Part shown: one piece after another, positions 1 to 11,235 of the stretch
Position numbering within the stretch: position 1 is the first letter of the stretch
Layout: each line of letters starts with the position of its first letter
Source: Eulemur rufifrons
Lineage: Eukaryota; Chordata; Mammalia; Primates; Lemuridae
Assembly: GCF_041146395.1 (NCBI RefSeq)
Contig: NC_090999.1
Coordinates: 73,103,001 to 73,167,000, forward strand
Length of the DNA: 64,000 nt
Direction: 5' to 3'
Made by a program: the position numbers and the translations under genes
Notes under the pieces: model-generated
Told to the model about the DNA's origin: nothing
Database searches by the model: none
The model's input: only the letters and a program-made list of their open reading frames with translations

Positions 1-45
1 TAAAATCATGTTTGAAAATTATCAGAGTATACTGTTACTTTTGTT

Positions 46-70
46 TATATATATATATATATATATATAT
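46..70. repeat. (TA)n microsatellite
   Basis: Uninterrupted TA dinucleotide tract of 25 bases. Such tracts are usually length-polymorphic. Confidence 0.95.
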
Positions 71-164
71 GGTATTATGTCAAGGGTGTACATTTGTATA
101 TGTACCAACTTGTTTAGGTAGGTATAGTATATTTTTAGAAAGTTAATTTCTTTATTTACATACT

Positions 165-300
165 TTTTAACAAGTATTTATTGAGCCCCTGCTATGTGGT
201 AGGCAATGTTTTAGGTGCTGGAGGTAGGGGAGTTAAAAACAACAGCAATAACAATTACAAAGTGCTTCCCTCATAAAGTTTACATTCAATCTGTGAGAAA
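165..300 (-). mobile_element. L2 LINE 3' end fragment
   Basis: The words TATTTATTGAGCCCCTGCTATGTGGTAGGCA (split here as TATTTATTGAGCCCC and TGCTATGTGGTAGGCA), then TTAGGTGCTGGAGG, then CTCATAAAGTTTACATTC, match the reverse complement of the classic L2 3' end. Diverged and non-coding. Confidence 0.65.
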
Positions 301-2544
301 TAAAAGAAGATAAAACATAATTATTCAGATTTAATGGAATATTAATAAGCAAATATATTTCACACATATTCATATACAAATTAGTTTCACTTGTATTTTC
401 CCTTTGACTAAGCTTTCAGAAAATGTAGAAATTTTTGCCAAAATGAACTTATTCTCTCACTTGAATATCCACAGCACTCTTGATATAAAACTGGTTTCAT
501 TTTCTGAATGATGGAAACTGAAACAGCTTATTAAGGACATTTAAAGCATATCTAAATAATGGGCCAACTGACAAAGACAAAAATAAGATGTTGGCTAATA
601 GGAAAAAGTTTTGAGGTCTTTTGAATATGGTGATGATAGAGTTACTAATCCAAAGACAATAAGCAATGAATAATTGGCCAGTGTTTAAAGAAACAAAATA
701 CTTTCTGGTCTTAAATTTTATAACTAATAGCCTATACTTCTGAGGTGGCTCACCACAATTAGTGGTACAATCTGAACTGAGGAATGAAATCCCCTACCAG
801 TACTATTCATCACTGTGTAGATGAAATTGGACTAAGACTATCTAGCTCAGCAGTTCCTATGATGAGAATCTTTAAAAAATATTAAATATCTTACTGGAAT
901 AAATCAGAAATATAATGCTACTTAAACTCAGGGATCTATGTGCTTACATACAGATGAAAAAAAATCTAAAATTTTCTCACTTCCACCTTTGACAGCACCT
1001 CTAAATTGAAACAGGAAAGCAATCTACAGAAGTGCCAATACTATTCCTACTAAATAAATATTTAAAGAATATTGGTATGAAAGTGTGGAAAATTACTAGT
1101 CTCCTAGCAGGCATCAGTCAAGAATTCTTATAGATACCAAATTTAATGCCTTTATTTATTGTTCACAAGCTTATAAAAGAAAATAGAATTTAACTTCAGT
1201 ATGTGACAGCTTAGGAACCCTCCTAGGCTGAACTAGAAGTCATAAAAACAGATGTTGAGCTTTATGACATCTGTGAAATATAACCTGAGTTTGGATATAT
1301 CAAGCCACTTTACCTATAACAGAGTATAATAAATGTTTACTGGTTTAATGTCTATAGAATTATCTAAGTTGTACATACTAATTATTTATTGATGAATATG
1401 CTTAAGATTGGGAAAAAAGTTCTATTATGCTACCCAGATAGAGTTCACATGTATGCCAGTTGTTTATTCAGTATCATCCTTTAGCATCAAATAGGCAAAG
1501 GCAATATTATAATCTTTAGCATTTTTATGTGCACTCCCCCTGAAACCAAAGATCTTCACTGAACAACCACATCAACAGCTTTTGAGTCTATTGTCTGGCT
1601 TAACAACACTCATTCCCTAATTATTCTTCCAAACATGTCTTCACCTCAGAAGCTGGAAAAGGTAAATACTCACTTTGACAGATTCCCTTGGATGAAGGTT
1701 TGACTATGTGAATCATAGTAAAATAATTGTAAACAGATGTTTGCAGGAGGCTATTATGAATTTTTTTTCCCCATGAAATAATTGACATAATTGATCTTCT
1801 TCCTTTTCCTTCTTCTTGTTAATAAAAGACTTGGATCTTCAGCAGTCATCTTGCAGCCATAGTAGAAAAGTCAAGGAAATCAATGAGTTGTTTGCCTTGA
1901 CATCATTGAATCACTAAACCAATACTACCTGCCATCGAAGTGCAGCCCTTAAGCATATAACAATATGAGAATATCCCTATTTATTTGGGTTGTTCTAGTC
2001 CAAGCATCTGTTAGCTGTCCCAAAAGTTACTTACCAATACAGATGTTTTCCAAGTAATGATTATGAAAATATATTTGTTTAAATTAATTTAGGAAAAATA
2101 GCATGTTTTTCAGATGGACTATGAGTCAGTGGTCATTAAATTGAGAAAATAAACCCACAAACTTTGGCTAAATTAATTCTTCTGCATTAAAAAATGATTT
2201 TCAAAATACATTCTAACTTATTGCTGTGCTATTACAGTCTGAAATTAAGCAATTTAGTTGATAGATATTGGAAACTCAGGAATAAAATAAAGATAAAGGT
2301 GTGTAAGAAAAACAAGTAAAAAGGAAAAAAAGTGTAATATACAAAAAAAAAATATGTGAGGAAATGCAGTGTGAACTTCTAGTTAGTGAAGCAAAATGGC
2401 AAGTGCTAGACTATAGGCAAACTCACCAAATCTAAATGTATAGTGTAGGTCTGTAATTATAACTGGCTATAACACATTTACCAGAGCCAGTATAGCAACA
2501 TAAGACAATAACGAACTTTTAAATTTATAAAACCTTGTTTTAAA
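301..2544. other. AT-rich DNA with no recognised gene
   Basis: No reading frame with recognisable protein features and no confident repeat. Around 1840-1990 the run TTGACATCATTGAATCACT followed by an AATACTACCTGCC word weakly resembles the 3' part of MaLR-type LTRs, too faint to call. Confidence 0.6.
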
Positions 2545-2712
2545 TGCTAGTTTTACCTCCTATTCTAGCTCCATAACCTACCGGTTGATGGTGGACAATT
2601 TACTTAACTTTTCTCATTCTAATTCTTCTCATTTGTAAAATTGTGAAAATAATACATTTGGACTCAAATGAGAAAATATAACAAATGATTCCTAGCATCA
2701 TATTCACCATAT
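2545..2712 (+). mobile_element. MIR SINE, diverged
   Basis: The order of blocks follows the MIR core: a degraded CCAGCTCTGCC-like start, GACAATTTACTTAACTTTTC, TCATTTGTAAAATTGTGAAA, AATACATTTGG, and a final CCTAGCATCATATTCACCATA, equivalent to the MIR 'cctggcacatagta' end. Heavily mutated. Confidence 0.55.
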
Positions 2713-4553
2713 AAATATTATTTAGTTTTCTTTCATAACATCTTTCTAAGTTGATTTACCATACTCTCATAAACTCTCATTTTTAATTCTAAAATCATTT
2801 TCTAGTGAGCCTGACTATGATCTTCTCTAATATAATCTATCTTCTTTAACACTTTCTTAAGAATATTTCTAAAATAAAAATTTTAGCATTTTATATTTCT
2901 TTTAAAAAATCAGTGGCCATCCTTTGCAAATCAATAGTTCTCTGTTAGTAGATGATATTATCCATAAAAGATATTTGACAGTCTGTAAACTATTGATTAT
3001 CACAAATGAGGTATGTGTGGAGGTACTACTGGAATCTACTGGGTAGGGGCCAAGAACAGTGGTAAATATCGCATCGTACACTATAGCAAGAAATTACCTG
3101 ATTAAAAATTTCAATAGTGCTGCAATTGAGAACACTGTTGTTTATTAAAATCACAACTGTTTAGCATACAAAGGTCTCCATGGTCTGAACTTCGTCCACC
3201 TCTCCTGTCACAACCTCATCATGCATTGCATACTCTGATAATTCTCAATGGACCTGCATTATTTTTTTCTAAATAAATCAAAATATTTTTCTATTACTAC
3301 TACCAAATAGCAAAGCTGTTGAATAAGTCATCCAACCTGACCACTTCTCTTAACTTATCTGGAATAGGTGGATTTGATAAACCCTAAAATCCCTCAAGCT
3401 TTAAAATTTATTATAATTTAAGTTAGAAATTCAATTGGGAAGGATTTTGCCCTATATTACATTATATATGTTAATTAATTTTGTAATAAATATGAACGCA
3501 CAAGAAGAGTGTATAAAGAAACTTTATTTTTTTTGCAATGTCTGAAACAGTGGTTTATAATTTTAGAATCGGTGGAAGAAAACTATTGAACTAAGACCTC
3601 TAAATATTTGTACTTACTGTACAGATACAAATAAACTGTTTTTTATACATTAAGTTTTTGGGTTAATACAAATTAATATTGTTATGTTTTTTCTGTTAAT
3701 ATTTAATATATCCATACTTTTAATATTCAGATAAATCAGGTGTTTTTTTTTCTAGCTATACAGAATCTAATGCTATCTTCAGTACAATGTTAAACTTAAT
3801 GAATAGTGTTGATAGTGGTAAGAATTTTACTAAGAACAAAGGCTCATTCTCTTTAGTGAAACTTGGTTTTGTCTAGTCTCAGAATGACTGAGTCAAAATA
3901 ATTACATATTTGATATGAAAGGGAAAAAAATCTGTCACATTACATTTAACTACCACGTTTAAATTCAGTGAAATAAAGGTGCGTTCATAGCTTATGCAAC
4001 AATAAGAAAAACTAAAGAGCAGAAAGGGGCATAAAGTGCATATTATTCCAAGCAGGAGAAAGAGGCAAGGAGAAGAGAGTCAACAGAGGTCACCAATAAA
4101 CAAATGTCCACAAACCAGTCACAAAATGTTCAGTAGCCTGCAGATCTAGTGCCAAGGTGGAAAGATCTATTCCATTGCTCTAAGATTTAGGAAAGTTTTT
4201 TCTTACATCAGCATTTATTCCCAGTGCTTATGTGAACACATATTCTCAATGCTTACATTTATGAATATCAAAGAAAACGTGAATAAAATTGATGCTGAAA
4301 CAAACATATCTCATTCTAGCAATAAAAGATTTTGTGGCTAGGTGGGCTATTTGAAAAAGAAGCCCGATTCAAATAAGGAGATTGATTTCAAATAAAAATT
4401 CAGCTTTTGATATTTAAGAATTACTTGTAAAATTTTATGGAACATTCACTTTTTTGTCAATTGTGTTCTAATAAAAAATAATAAAAATTCAATCCAAAAG
4501 AATTTGAACACTTCAAAATTAAAGGTTAAAAAAATTTAACAGATTAAAGTTGT
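2713..4553. other. AT-rich DNA with a probable L2 scrap
   Basis: No gene seen. At about 3165-3255 the words AAGGTCTCCATGGTCTGAA and CCACCTCTCCTGTCACAACC resemble the protein-coding 3' half of L2 on the plus strand (confidence about 0.4). The remainder is unrecognised. Confidence 0.5.
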
Positions 4554-4587
4554 CCTCTTTCTCTCTCTCTCTCTCTCTCTCTCTTTC
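4554..4587 (+). repeat. (CT)n microsatellite
   Basis: Polypyrimidine tract of about 32 bases, almost purely CT. On the other strand this is a (GA)n tract capable of triplex DNA. Confidence 0.95.
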
Positions 4588-4985
4588 TGTAAGTAATGTC
4601 ATTTTATCTTTTACTTCTTTGCTCTGAGGCATACATTATATTCTTTATTTCATACGCAAAACAGAATCATGTATAAAATCATTAATTGAAAGAAAAGTCT
4701 AGTGAACTAAAATCTTATTCAAATTATACATCAGATAGGTGAAAGAACTGATATTTAAATCTATATTTTCTGATTAAACTGTATCATGTTCACTCTATAC
4801 ATGCTGAACTTTAATGACGATGTATCTAAGGAAAATTTGAGGTAAATCAGGTTTTAGGCACCCCTAAAATATATAGCACAATATTCTACTTCATTTCAAC
4901 TGCATTAACATCTAATAATTAAATAGGTACTTCTTGAACTTAAAATATCTTGGGATGACTATTAATAAATATATTTTAATAAAAT
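4588..4985. other. AT-rich DNA, nothing recognised
   Basis: No gene or confident repeat. The region ends in an imperfectly symmetric AT palindrome at 4968-4990 (11-bp arms AATATATTTTA and TAAAATATATT around a single A). Confidence 0.6.
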
Positions 4986-4990
4986 ATATT

Positions 4991-5215
4991 AAACCTTTTC
5001 TTGGGTCAGATACTGTGATTGCTTTTATATACATTACTTTATTTAAACATTATAGTAATTGCAAGAGATAAAAATTATTATTTCTCCTCTTCTGGATAGG
5101 AAATTATATAGCTCAGGGCAATTTTTTAAATGCCTAACATCACAGTTATTAATTGGCAAAATGAGACTATACACAGACTTTAAGTCCCAAGACCCATGCT
5201 TTTAACTACTAAGTT
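4991..5215 (-). mobile_element. MIR SINE, reverse orientation
   Basis: Read in reverse, the blocks follow MIR: GATACTGTGATTGC, TACATTACTTTATTTAAAC, TTATTATTTCTCCTCTTCTG, TTGGCAAAATGAG, CCCATGCTTTTAACTACTA. These correspond to the RC of 'tagtggttaagagcatggg' and the following MIR core. Confidence 0.6.
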
Positions 5216-5559
5216 CTATATATTTTTTTAGTGCAAGTGAAGTTATTTTAGGCAATATTTTGACAAATCCTTATGCGTTAGTTCTTGAATCATAATGGTT
5301 GACTTTTATAATTAGCTAACTCTAAATTTGCCATCTAGTAGATGTGAAATAAGTACCATTAATAAGTTAAATATTGATGTAATCAAGGTTAAAGTTCATC
5401 CACAGCTCAGTTTATTTTGAGTTTTCTTTTTAGGGTTTATTTAAAAGTTTATAAGTAGGTATGAAAAAATGAAATTCATTAACTGTTCGACTAGAAAACT
5501 GTACTGTTAAAGACTAGAAAAACATATTTTGTAATATGCTATAAAATCCATACAGCAAA
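5216..5559. other. AT-rich DNA, nothing recognised
   Basis: No gene, RNA gene or confident repeat between the MIR and the start of the L1 fragment. Confidence 0.6.
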
Positions 5560-7776
5560 AGCAGCACACAAAAACAAGTACTGTTTCTATATACCAATAA
5601 TGAACTGGCTAAGAAAAGAATCAAGAAGACAATCCCAATTATAATAGTTACCAAAAACTTAAATACCCATAAGTAAATTTAACCAAAGAGGTGAAAGATC
5701 TCTATAAGGAAAACTACAAAACTTTGATGAAAGAAATGACAAATGGAAAGACATGCCATTCTCATGGATTGGAAGAATTAATGTCATTAAAATGACCATA
5801 ATGCCCAAAACAATCTACAAATTTATTTCAATCACCATCAAAATACCAATGTCATTTTTCACAGAAATAGAAATAAATAATCCTAAAATCTTTATGGAAC
5901 CCAAAAGGAATGTGAATAGCCAAAGTAATCCTGAGCAAAAAAGACAAAACTGGAGGCATCATATCACCTGCCTTCAAAATGTATTTCAAGGTTATAGTAA
6001 CCAAAACAGCATGGTATTGGTATAAAAACAGACACATAGACTAAGAGAATAGAATCCAGAATCCAGTAATAAATCTACATATTTACAGTTTACTGATTTT
6101 CAAAAAGGTGCCAAGAATATACATTGGGGAAAGGATAATCTATTGAATAAATGGTGCTGGAAATATTGAATATCCATATGCAGAAGAATGAAACTGTATC
6201 TCCATCTCTCACCATATACAAAAATCAACTCAGGATGTAGTAAAGACTTAAATTTAATACTCAAAACTATAAAACTACTAGAAGAAAATGTAGGGAAAAT
6301 ATTTCAGAAAATTAGACAAAGATTTTATGGCTAAGACTTCAAAACCACTAACAACAAAAACAAAAATAGACAAACGAGACTATATTAACCTAAAAAGCTT
6401 CTGCATAGCGATGGAAACAATCAATAGAGTAAAGAGACACCTGTTGAATGGGGGAAAATATTTGCAAATAATTCATCCAACAAGGGATTTATATCCAGAA
6501 TATACAAGGAACCCAAACAGCCCAATGGTAAAACAGCAAATAATCCTATGAAAAAGTGGACAAAGGACATGAATAGACATTTCTCAAAAGAAGACAAATG
6601 GCTGGCCAGGCGTGGTGGCTCACGCCTGTAATCCTAGCACTCTGGGAGGCCGAGGCGGGTGGATCGCTCGAGGTCAGGAGTTCGAGACCAGCCTGAGCAA
6701 TGAGCGAGACCCTGTCTCTACTAAAAATAGAAAGAAATTATCTGGCCAGTTAAAATATATATATAGAAAAAATTACCCGGGCATGGTGGTGCATGCCTGT
6801 AGTCTCAGCTACTTGGGAGGCTGAGGCAGCAGGATCGCTTGAGCCCAGGAGTTTGAGGTTGCTGTGAGCTAGGCTGACGCCATGGCACTCACTCTAGCCC
6901 GGGCAACAGAGTGAGACTCTGTCTCAAAAAAAAAAAAAAAAAAAAAAGAAGACAAATGGCCAACAGCAATATGAAAACATGTTCTACATCTCTAATCATT
7001 AGGAAAATACAAATCAAGATCACAATGAGCTATCATCTTATCCCAGTTAGAATGGCTGTGATTAATAAAGCCAAATATAATAGATTCTGGTGAGAATGCA
7101 GAGAAAAGAGAATTTTCTTATACTGTTGGTGGGACTGTAAATTAGCACAGCCACTAAGAAAACAGTATGGCAATTTCTCATAAAACTAAACATAGAACTA
7201 CTATACTATTCAGCAATTCTGCTGCTAGGGTATCCAAAAAAATTAAAAAAAAATCAGTAGATCAAAAAGATACCTGCATGTGCATTTTTATTGTAGTCCT
7301 GTTCACAATAGCAAAGATATGGAATCAACCTAAGTGTCCATCAGTGGATTAATGGATAAAGAGAATGTAGTACATATACATGATGGAGTAATATTCAGCC
7401 ATAAAATATGAACTAATGTTATCTACATCAGCATGGATGGAACTGGAGGTCATTATGTTGAATGATATAACCCAGGCACAGAAAGACATATATCACACGT
7501 TCTCACTCATACGTGGGAGCTAAAAAAGTTGATCTCACTAAGTAGAAAGTGAAATGATAGATAACAGAGGCTGGGAAGTGTGTGTGGGTGGATGGGAGAT
7601 AAAGAGATGTTGGTCAGTGGGTACAGACAGACAGTTAGATAGAAGGCACAAATTCAAATGTTCAGTAGCAGAGTACAGTGACTATAGATAGCCACAATGT
7701 ATTGTATATTTCAAAGTAGCTAGAAGAGAGGACTTGAAATGGTCTCAACATATAGAAATGACAAACACTCAAAGTA
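5560..7776 (+). mobile_element. L1 LINE, 5'-truncated 3' half, split by an Alu
   Basis: The DNA follows the last part of L1 ORF2 and the 3' UTR in order. It begins at a region equivalent to '...tttctatataccaataatgaac' in the reverse-transcriptase part of ORF2 and runs through the C-terminal segment around 6960-7500. It ends in a 3' UTR with GTGACTATAGATAGCCACAATG and TGTATATTTCAAAGTAGCTAG (each read as part of the usual L1 3' end). The frame is broken repeatedly; the longest open stretches are 90 and 74 codons, so it codes for nothing functional. A full-length Alu interrupts it at 6603-6943. The style of the 3' UTR suggests an L1PB/L1MA-age element, older than the Alu. The exact subfamily needs alignment. 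Confidence 0.88.
6603..6943 (+). mobile_element. Full-length dimeric Alu, strepsirrhine type
   Basis: A 7SL-derived dimeric SINE. The left arm starts GGCCAGGCGTGGTGGCTCAC and holds an internal RNA polymerase III B box (GTTCGAGACC, 6680-6689). The linker contains AGAAAGAAATTATCTGG and a TATATATA stretch before the right arm. The right arm carries GAGGTTGCTGTGAGCTAGG and ends GACTCTGTCTC plus an A tail of more than 20. It is flanked by a 17-bp direct repeat, AAAAGAAGACAAATGGC, at 6586-6602 and 6944-6960, the target-site duplication made by L1 machinery. The long linker and the right-arm block are, to my knowledge, typical of lemur and loris Alu and not of human ones. It interrupts an older L1. 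Confidence 0.95.
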
Positions 7777-8027
7777 ATGTTGAGAATTATCTTAGGTACA
7801 TCATAGCCTCACTCCTTTCTTCCTTGACCTTTCCTTACTTTCCTTGACCTGCTTATCTCTTTGTAGGAATGTGTTTCATTATACATTTTGATGTATTTAT
7901 TAAAATTACTGATATTCAGAGTTTCTACTTTTTCTTGTGTCTGTTTTCATAAACTTTTTCCTCAAATATTATCAGTTTCATCTGAATTATAAAAATAATA
8001 TGATGTACCTAAGGTAATTCTCAACAT
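7777..8027. repeat. 29-bp near-perfect inverted repeat enclosing 193 bp
   Basis: Arms at 7777-7805 and 7999-8027 match as reverse complements at 28 of 29 positions (core GAGAATTATCTTAGGTAC against GTACCTAAGGTAATTCTC). The left arm follows directly on the L1 3' UTR and partly resembles its terminal sequence. The enclosed 193 bp is not recognisable L1; it contains two copies of TTCCTTGACCT about 20 bp apart. It could be a small DNA transposon or an inverted duplication of the L1 end. No clear target duplication flanks it. Confidence 0.85.
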
Positions 8028-8044
8028 CATGACATATGCTGATT

Positions 8045-8610
8045 CTTTACTATTTTTATATACTGTTTTAGGTAGATTATTTCATTGAATTCACATAACA
8101 ACCATAGTGTGTTTGTCTGCTCCAACTGTTACAACAGAATACCACAGTCTGGGTAGGTTAACCAATGGGAATTTATTTTCTCACTGTTCTGAAGGCTGGA
8201 AGTGCAAGATCAAGGTGCTGGAATCATTGGTTTCTGGGTGAGGCTTCTTTTCCTGGTTTGCAGACAGCTTCCTTCTTACGTGCTTACATAGCCTTTCCTC
8301 TGTGCATGCACACTCTAGTCTCTTCCTCTTCTTATAAGATACCGTTCTATTGTATTAGGGCCCCACTCTTATGATCTCATTGAACCTTAATTATAATACC
8401 TTCTTAAAGGCCCTACATCTAAATCTAGTCAGTCACATTGGGCATTAAGACTTTAATATATGAATTTTGGAGACACACAGTTCATTCCAAAACATATATG
8501 AATTAAGTGCTAATATTCATTTCCCTCTCAGATGGAGAAAAGGAAGTCCAAGAAGGTAGCTTAAATTGTACAAGGACAATCTAGAAAATAGCCTGACTCT
8601 AAACCCACAC
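8045..8610 (-). mobile_element. MIR SINE split by an LTR
   Basis: Two halves of one reverse-oriented MIR lie either side of the LTR at about 8110-8494. The left half has TACTGTTTTAGGTAGATTA and CACATAACAACCATAG. The right half has CATTTCCCTCTCAGATGGAG, CAAGGACAATCTAG and TCTAAACCCACAC. These are consecutive parts of the MIR core read backwards. Confidence 0.6.
8110..8494 (-). mobile_element. MLT1-like solo LTR (MaLR)
   Basis: Read as the reverse complement of an MLT1-type LTR: TCTGCTCCAACTGTTACAAC, GGGAATTTATTTTCTCAC, GTTCTGAAGGCTGGAAGTGC, AGATCAAGGTGCTGG, TCTTCCTCTTCTTATAAGAT, GGGCCCCACTCTTATGATC, and a terminal AATTTTGGAGACACACAGTT. There are no internal retroviral genes, so it is a solo LTR left by recombination. 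It sits inside an older MIR. The boundaries are set from the TG...CA ends and are good to a few bases. Confidence 0.8.
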
Positions 8611-10967
8611 TGTAAATACCCCATCAGAGATCACAAGCTGGTGGCCCGACTCATAGACCTGATTCATGCAATCAAAATGCAGTTTTAAAAGTAAATGTCC
8701 ATATCCTAATCGGAGTGGGGCATGTGCTTCCTGGGTCTCCATAGTGAGCCCTACTGCTTATGTTCATGCACAGAATTCAATTCCTTCGTCATGTGCCCTG
8801 CCCCAGTAGGTAGCTGAGTTTGTGAACCAAAATAAGCATTCTGTTGCCTCTTTGCTAAGGTCTGCACAGATTTACTGGTGGTGAACTAGAATTGAGTCAA
8901 TTAATGTTTTTTAAACATTTGTTACTTTTATTTCTCAAGCCCTTCAGGAAAGAAAGATTTCTTTGTTTCTCTGAAAAGACCCAACTCCACTTCTGTCTGG
9001 ACTAACTGTACTGATTATGGAGTACTGGACTAACAGTTGATTATGGAGCATGGGGATATGAGGAGTGAGAGAGGCCAGAATATTTTCATTACAAAGAGGA
9101 AGAAAAAGGAGGCAGATACAGGAAATTGGGGAATTGGAGTTTGGGGAGGTATGAGGATTAGCGTAATTGGGGAGTTGAAATTGAGAGATAGTACTTTGGA
9201 GAAAAGTTGTCTCTATATGATGGTATGGTAGTCCCTACTACTCCTGTGTCACTGAAAGTTAAGGCAGGCATCATGTTCAATAACAAAAGGATTACAAAAG
9301 TTACAGGATGCAGAAGGATCTCCAGCAGCCTAACTTTAAGGTAGCTAGCCCTTGGTTCTGTGCTCATCTGCTAGGAGCATTCCTCACTCAGCCCAGGCAG
9401 TTGTTAGGGCTTTCTGTTGTCACAACTTTATTTTCCATAACAAGAGGCTATGTTTATTAAATATCCTAAATATTAATTATTCATTTGTTAATATGTTTAT
9501 AAGAAAAATTACAAATAAAATGAATACTGTTCTAAAAATGGAAACAACTGAAATATGCATTTCAATAATGATTACATGACTATTAATAAATTCTAAAGTA
9601 TTGCATAATGTGGGCAAAAAGCCATGCCAATTAGCAATGTTTACAATTGAAGTCTTTTTTCCCCCCATTTCCTTTCAGAAAACAAAAAATTCCCTCTATC
9701 AGTATTAATACAATGTCTTCAGATTTTAGTTAACTTTAGTGAGACATTATTTTACACATTTGTGAATTTTAGGTATGTAATGAAGGATATAATATTGATT
9801 TGTTTTCTTCTCAGAAATATTCTTAAAGAATTGAAATGACAGAAATGTCTTAAGTTAAAAAATATTCAGTAAAAATATTTGATGGAAATAACTATAGAAA
9901 AATTAAGAATGTCCTAAAATATTGAGCAACACTATTGTTGAAAACTACAATCTGGAACTACAGTATTTCCCAATGAGTTTGGGAATGCTTGTAAATTAGT
10001 ATTAGCAGAGCTATGTATAATTTTTGGCAGAATTAAATGTCCAGAGTGAATTAGGTAATACACCACTCAAATTTCCAAATTTCCAAATTTCCTTGATCAA
10101 GAAAGTGAAAATGTTTTTGTTAATAATAAATGCTCTCAGTAGCAGAACAAACGTATTTTAAACATCTGTTATATGAGAGGCACAGAGGTAGGCATTGCAA
10201 CTGCAAGGTAACAGGGCAGTTACCTCCACTATAGATGATAAAAAACAAGAACAAACACTATGACTAAAAACTAAAGGTAACATCTAGTTTAGTAGGGTAA
10301 AATACTATCTTTATTTAAACCCAAGACTATTCTCCTATGAAACTTTACAAACTATGTTTTTATTAAAAATGACAAGATAAATAAGGAGACATTCAGAATT
10401 TGTTATTCCTCAGAATATTCAACAATATATTTTATTAATATATAATATTATAAAGTACAAAGCTGCTAATATATTGTATTTATCATGTAATAAAAACTAT
10501 GTCATAAGTTGTATGTATGCTGGTTGGGGAGTTTGTCTGTGGGGATCCTTTAGCCTGTAAAAGCACTTCTATTTTACTCTCTATGGTGGAAATACCAATT
10601 TTATAAAAGGCTTATAAGTACTAGGGTAACAAAATAAAAACAGAAGTCAGTGAAATTAATTAAAAAAGCAAATCACTGATAGTATTTCATTCATGCAGGC
10701 CACCTACTTATTTATGGAAATGGGGCAATAATTTCTAATTTGTGGATAAAGCACCACTTTTATTAACTATTTTCTGGAATGGACTTAGATATATAAGTAT
10801 TATTTCTTAAATAATAACAATAAGATGTTTGTACTCACATCTGCTTTAGAGTCTTTACTTCAGAAATGGAATCTTAATTCTAAGACTGAAACTGTTCTCA
10901 CTGATAACTTTTAATTTAACATATTTAAAAAAGAAAGATTGCTGTGTCAAATGAATGCTCTGCTACA
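8611..10967. other. DNA with no recognised gene
   Basis: No coding exon or RNA gene recognised. Noted: a 28/26-bp imperfect tandem duplication at 8999-9052 (GGACTAACTGTACTGATTAT and GGACTAACAGTTGATTATGG starts), and a triple AAATTTCC-type 8-mer at about 10068-10092. The stretch 10150-10230 faintly resembles reverse L2. 8640-8860 is more GC-rich than average and may be an old repeat I cannot name. Confidence 0.5.
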
Positions 10968-10969
10968 AT

Positions 10970-11235
10970 ACACAGAAATATGGCTGAGTCTCACCATAAT
11001 GTCTATATAAAGTGGCAAAGAAGGCAAACTAATTTGGATTGTTAGAAGTCATTCTAGAAATTTGACTGTGACTGGAAAGGAATGTGAGGCTTCTGGACTC
11101 TGGGTAATATTCTGTTTCTTAATCTCTTACCTGTAAAAGGGTATATTCAGTTTCTGAAATATACCAAGCTGTACACTTACGATTTGTGCTTTTTTCTGCA
11201 TGTGCATTACAATGAAAAGTTTTTTAAAAGATTTT
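10970..11235 (+). mobile_element. L1M 3' end
   Basis: A plus-strand L1M-type 3' UTR: AGGCTTCTGGACTCTGGGTA, ATATTCTGTTTCTTAATCTC, AGCTGTACACTTACGATTTG, then TGCATGTGCATTACAATGAA and an A-rich end. This order is a hallmark of L1MD/L1ME 3' ends. Non-coding. Confidence 0.75.

Noticed and set aside
6612..6824. 70-codon frame starting [13 protein letters not shown]
   Set aside because: This is the usual translation of Alu left-arm sequence, not a gene. The same applies to frames at 31.58-32.01 and 45.87-46.13 kb.
10068..10092. Three AAATTTCC units as a possible CRISPR-like or regulatory array
   Set aside because: Directly adjacent 8-mers without spacers in a primate sequence; a trivial tandem repeat.
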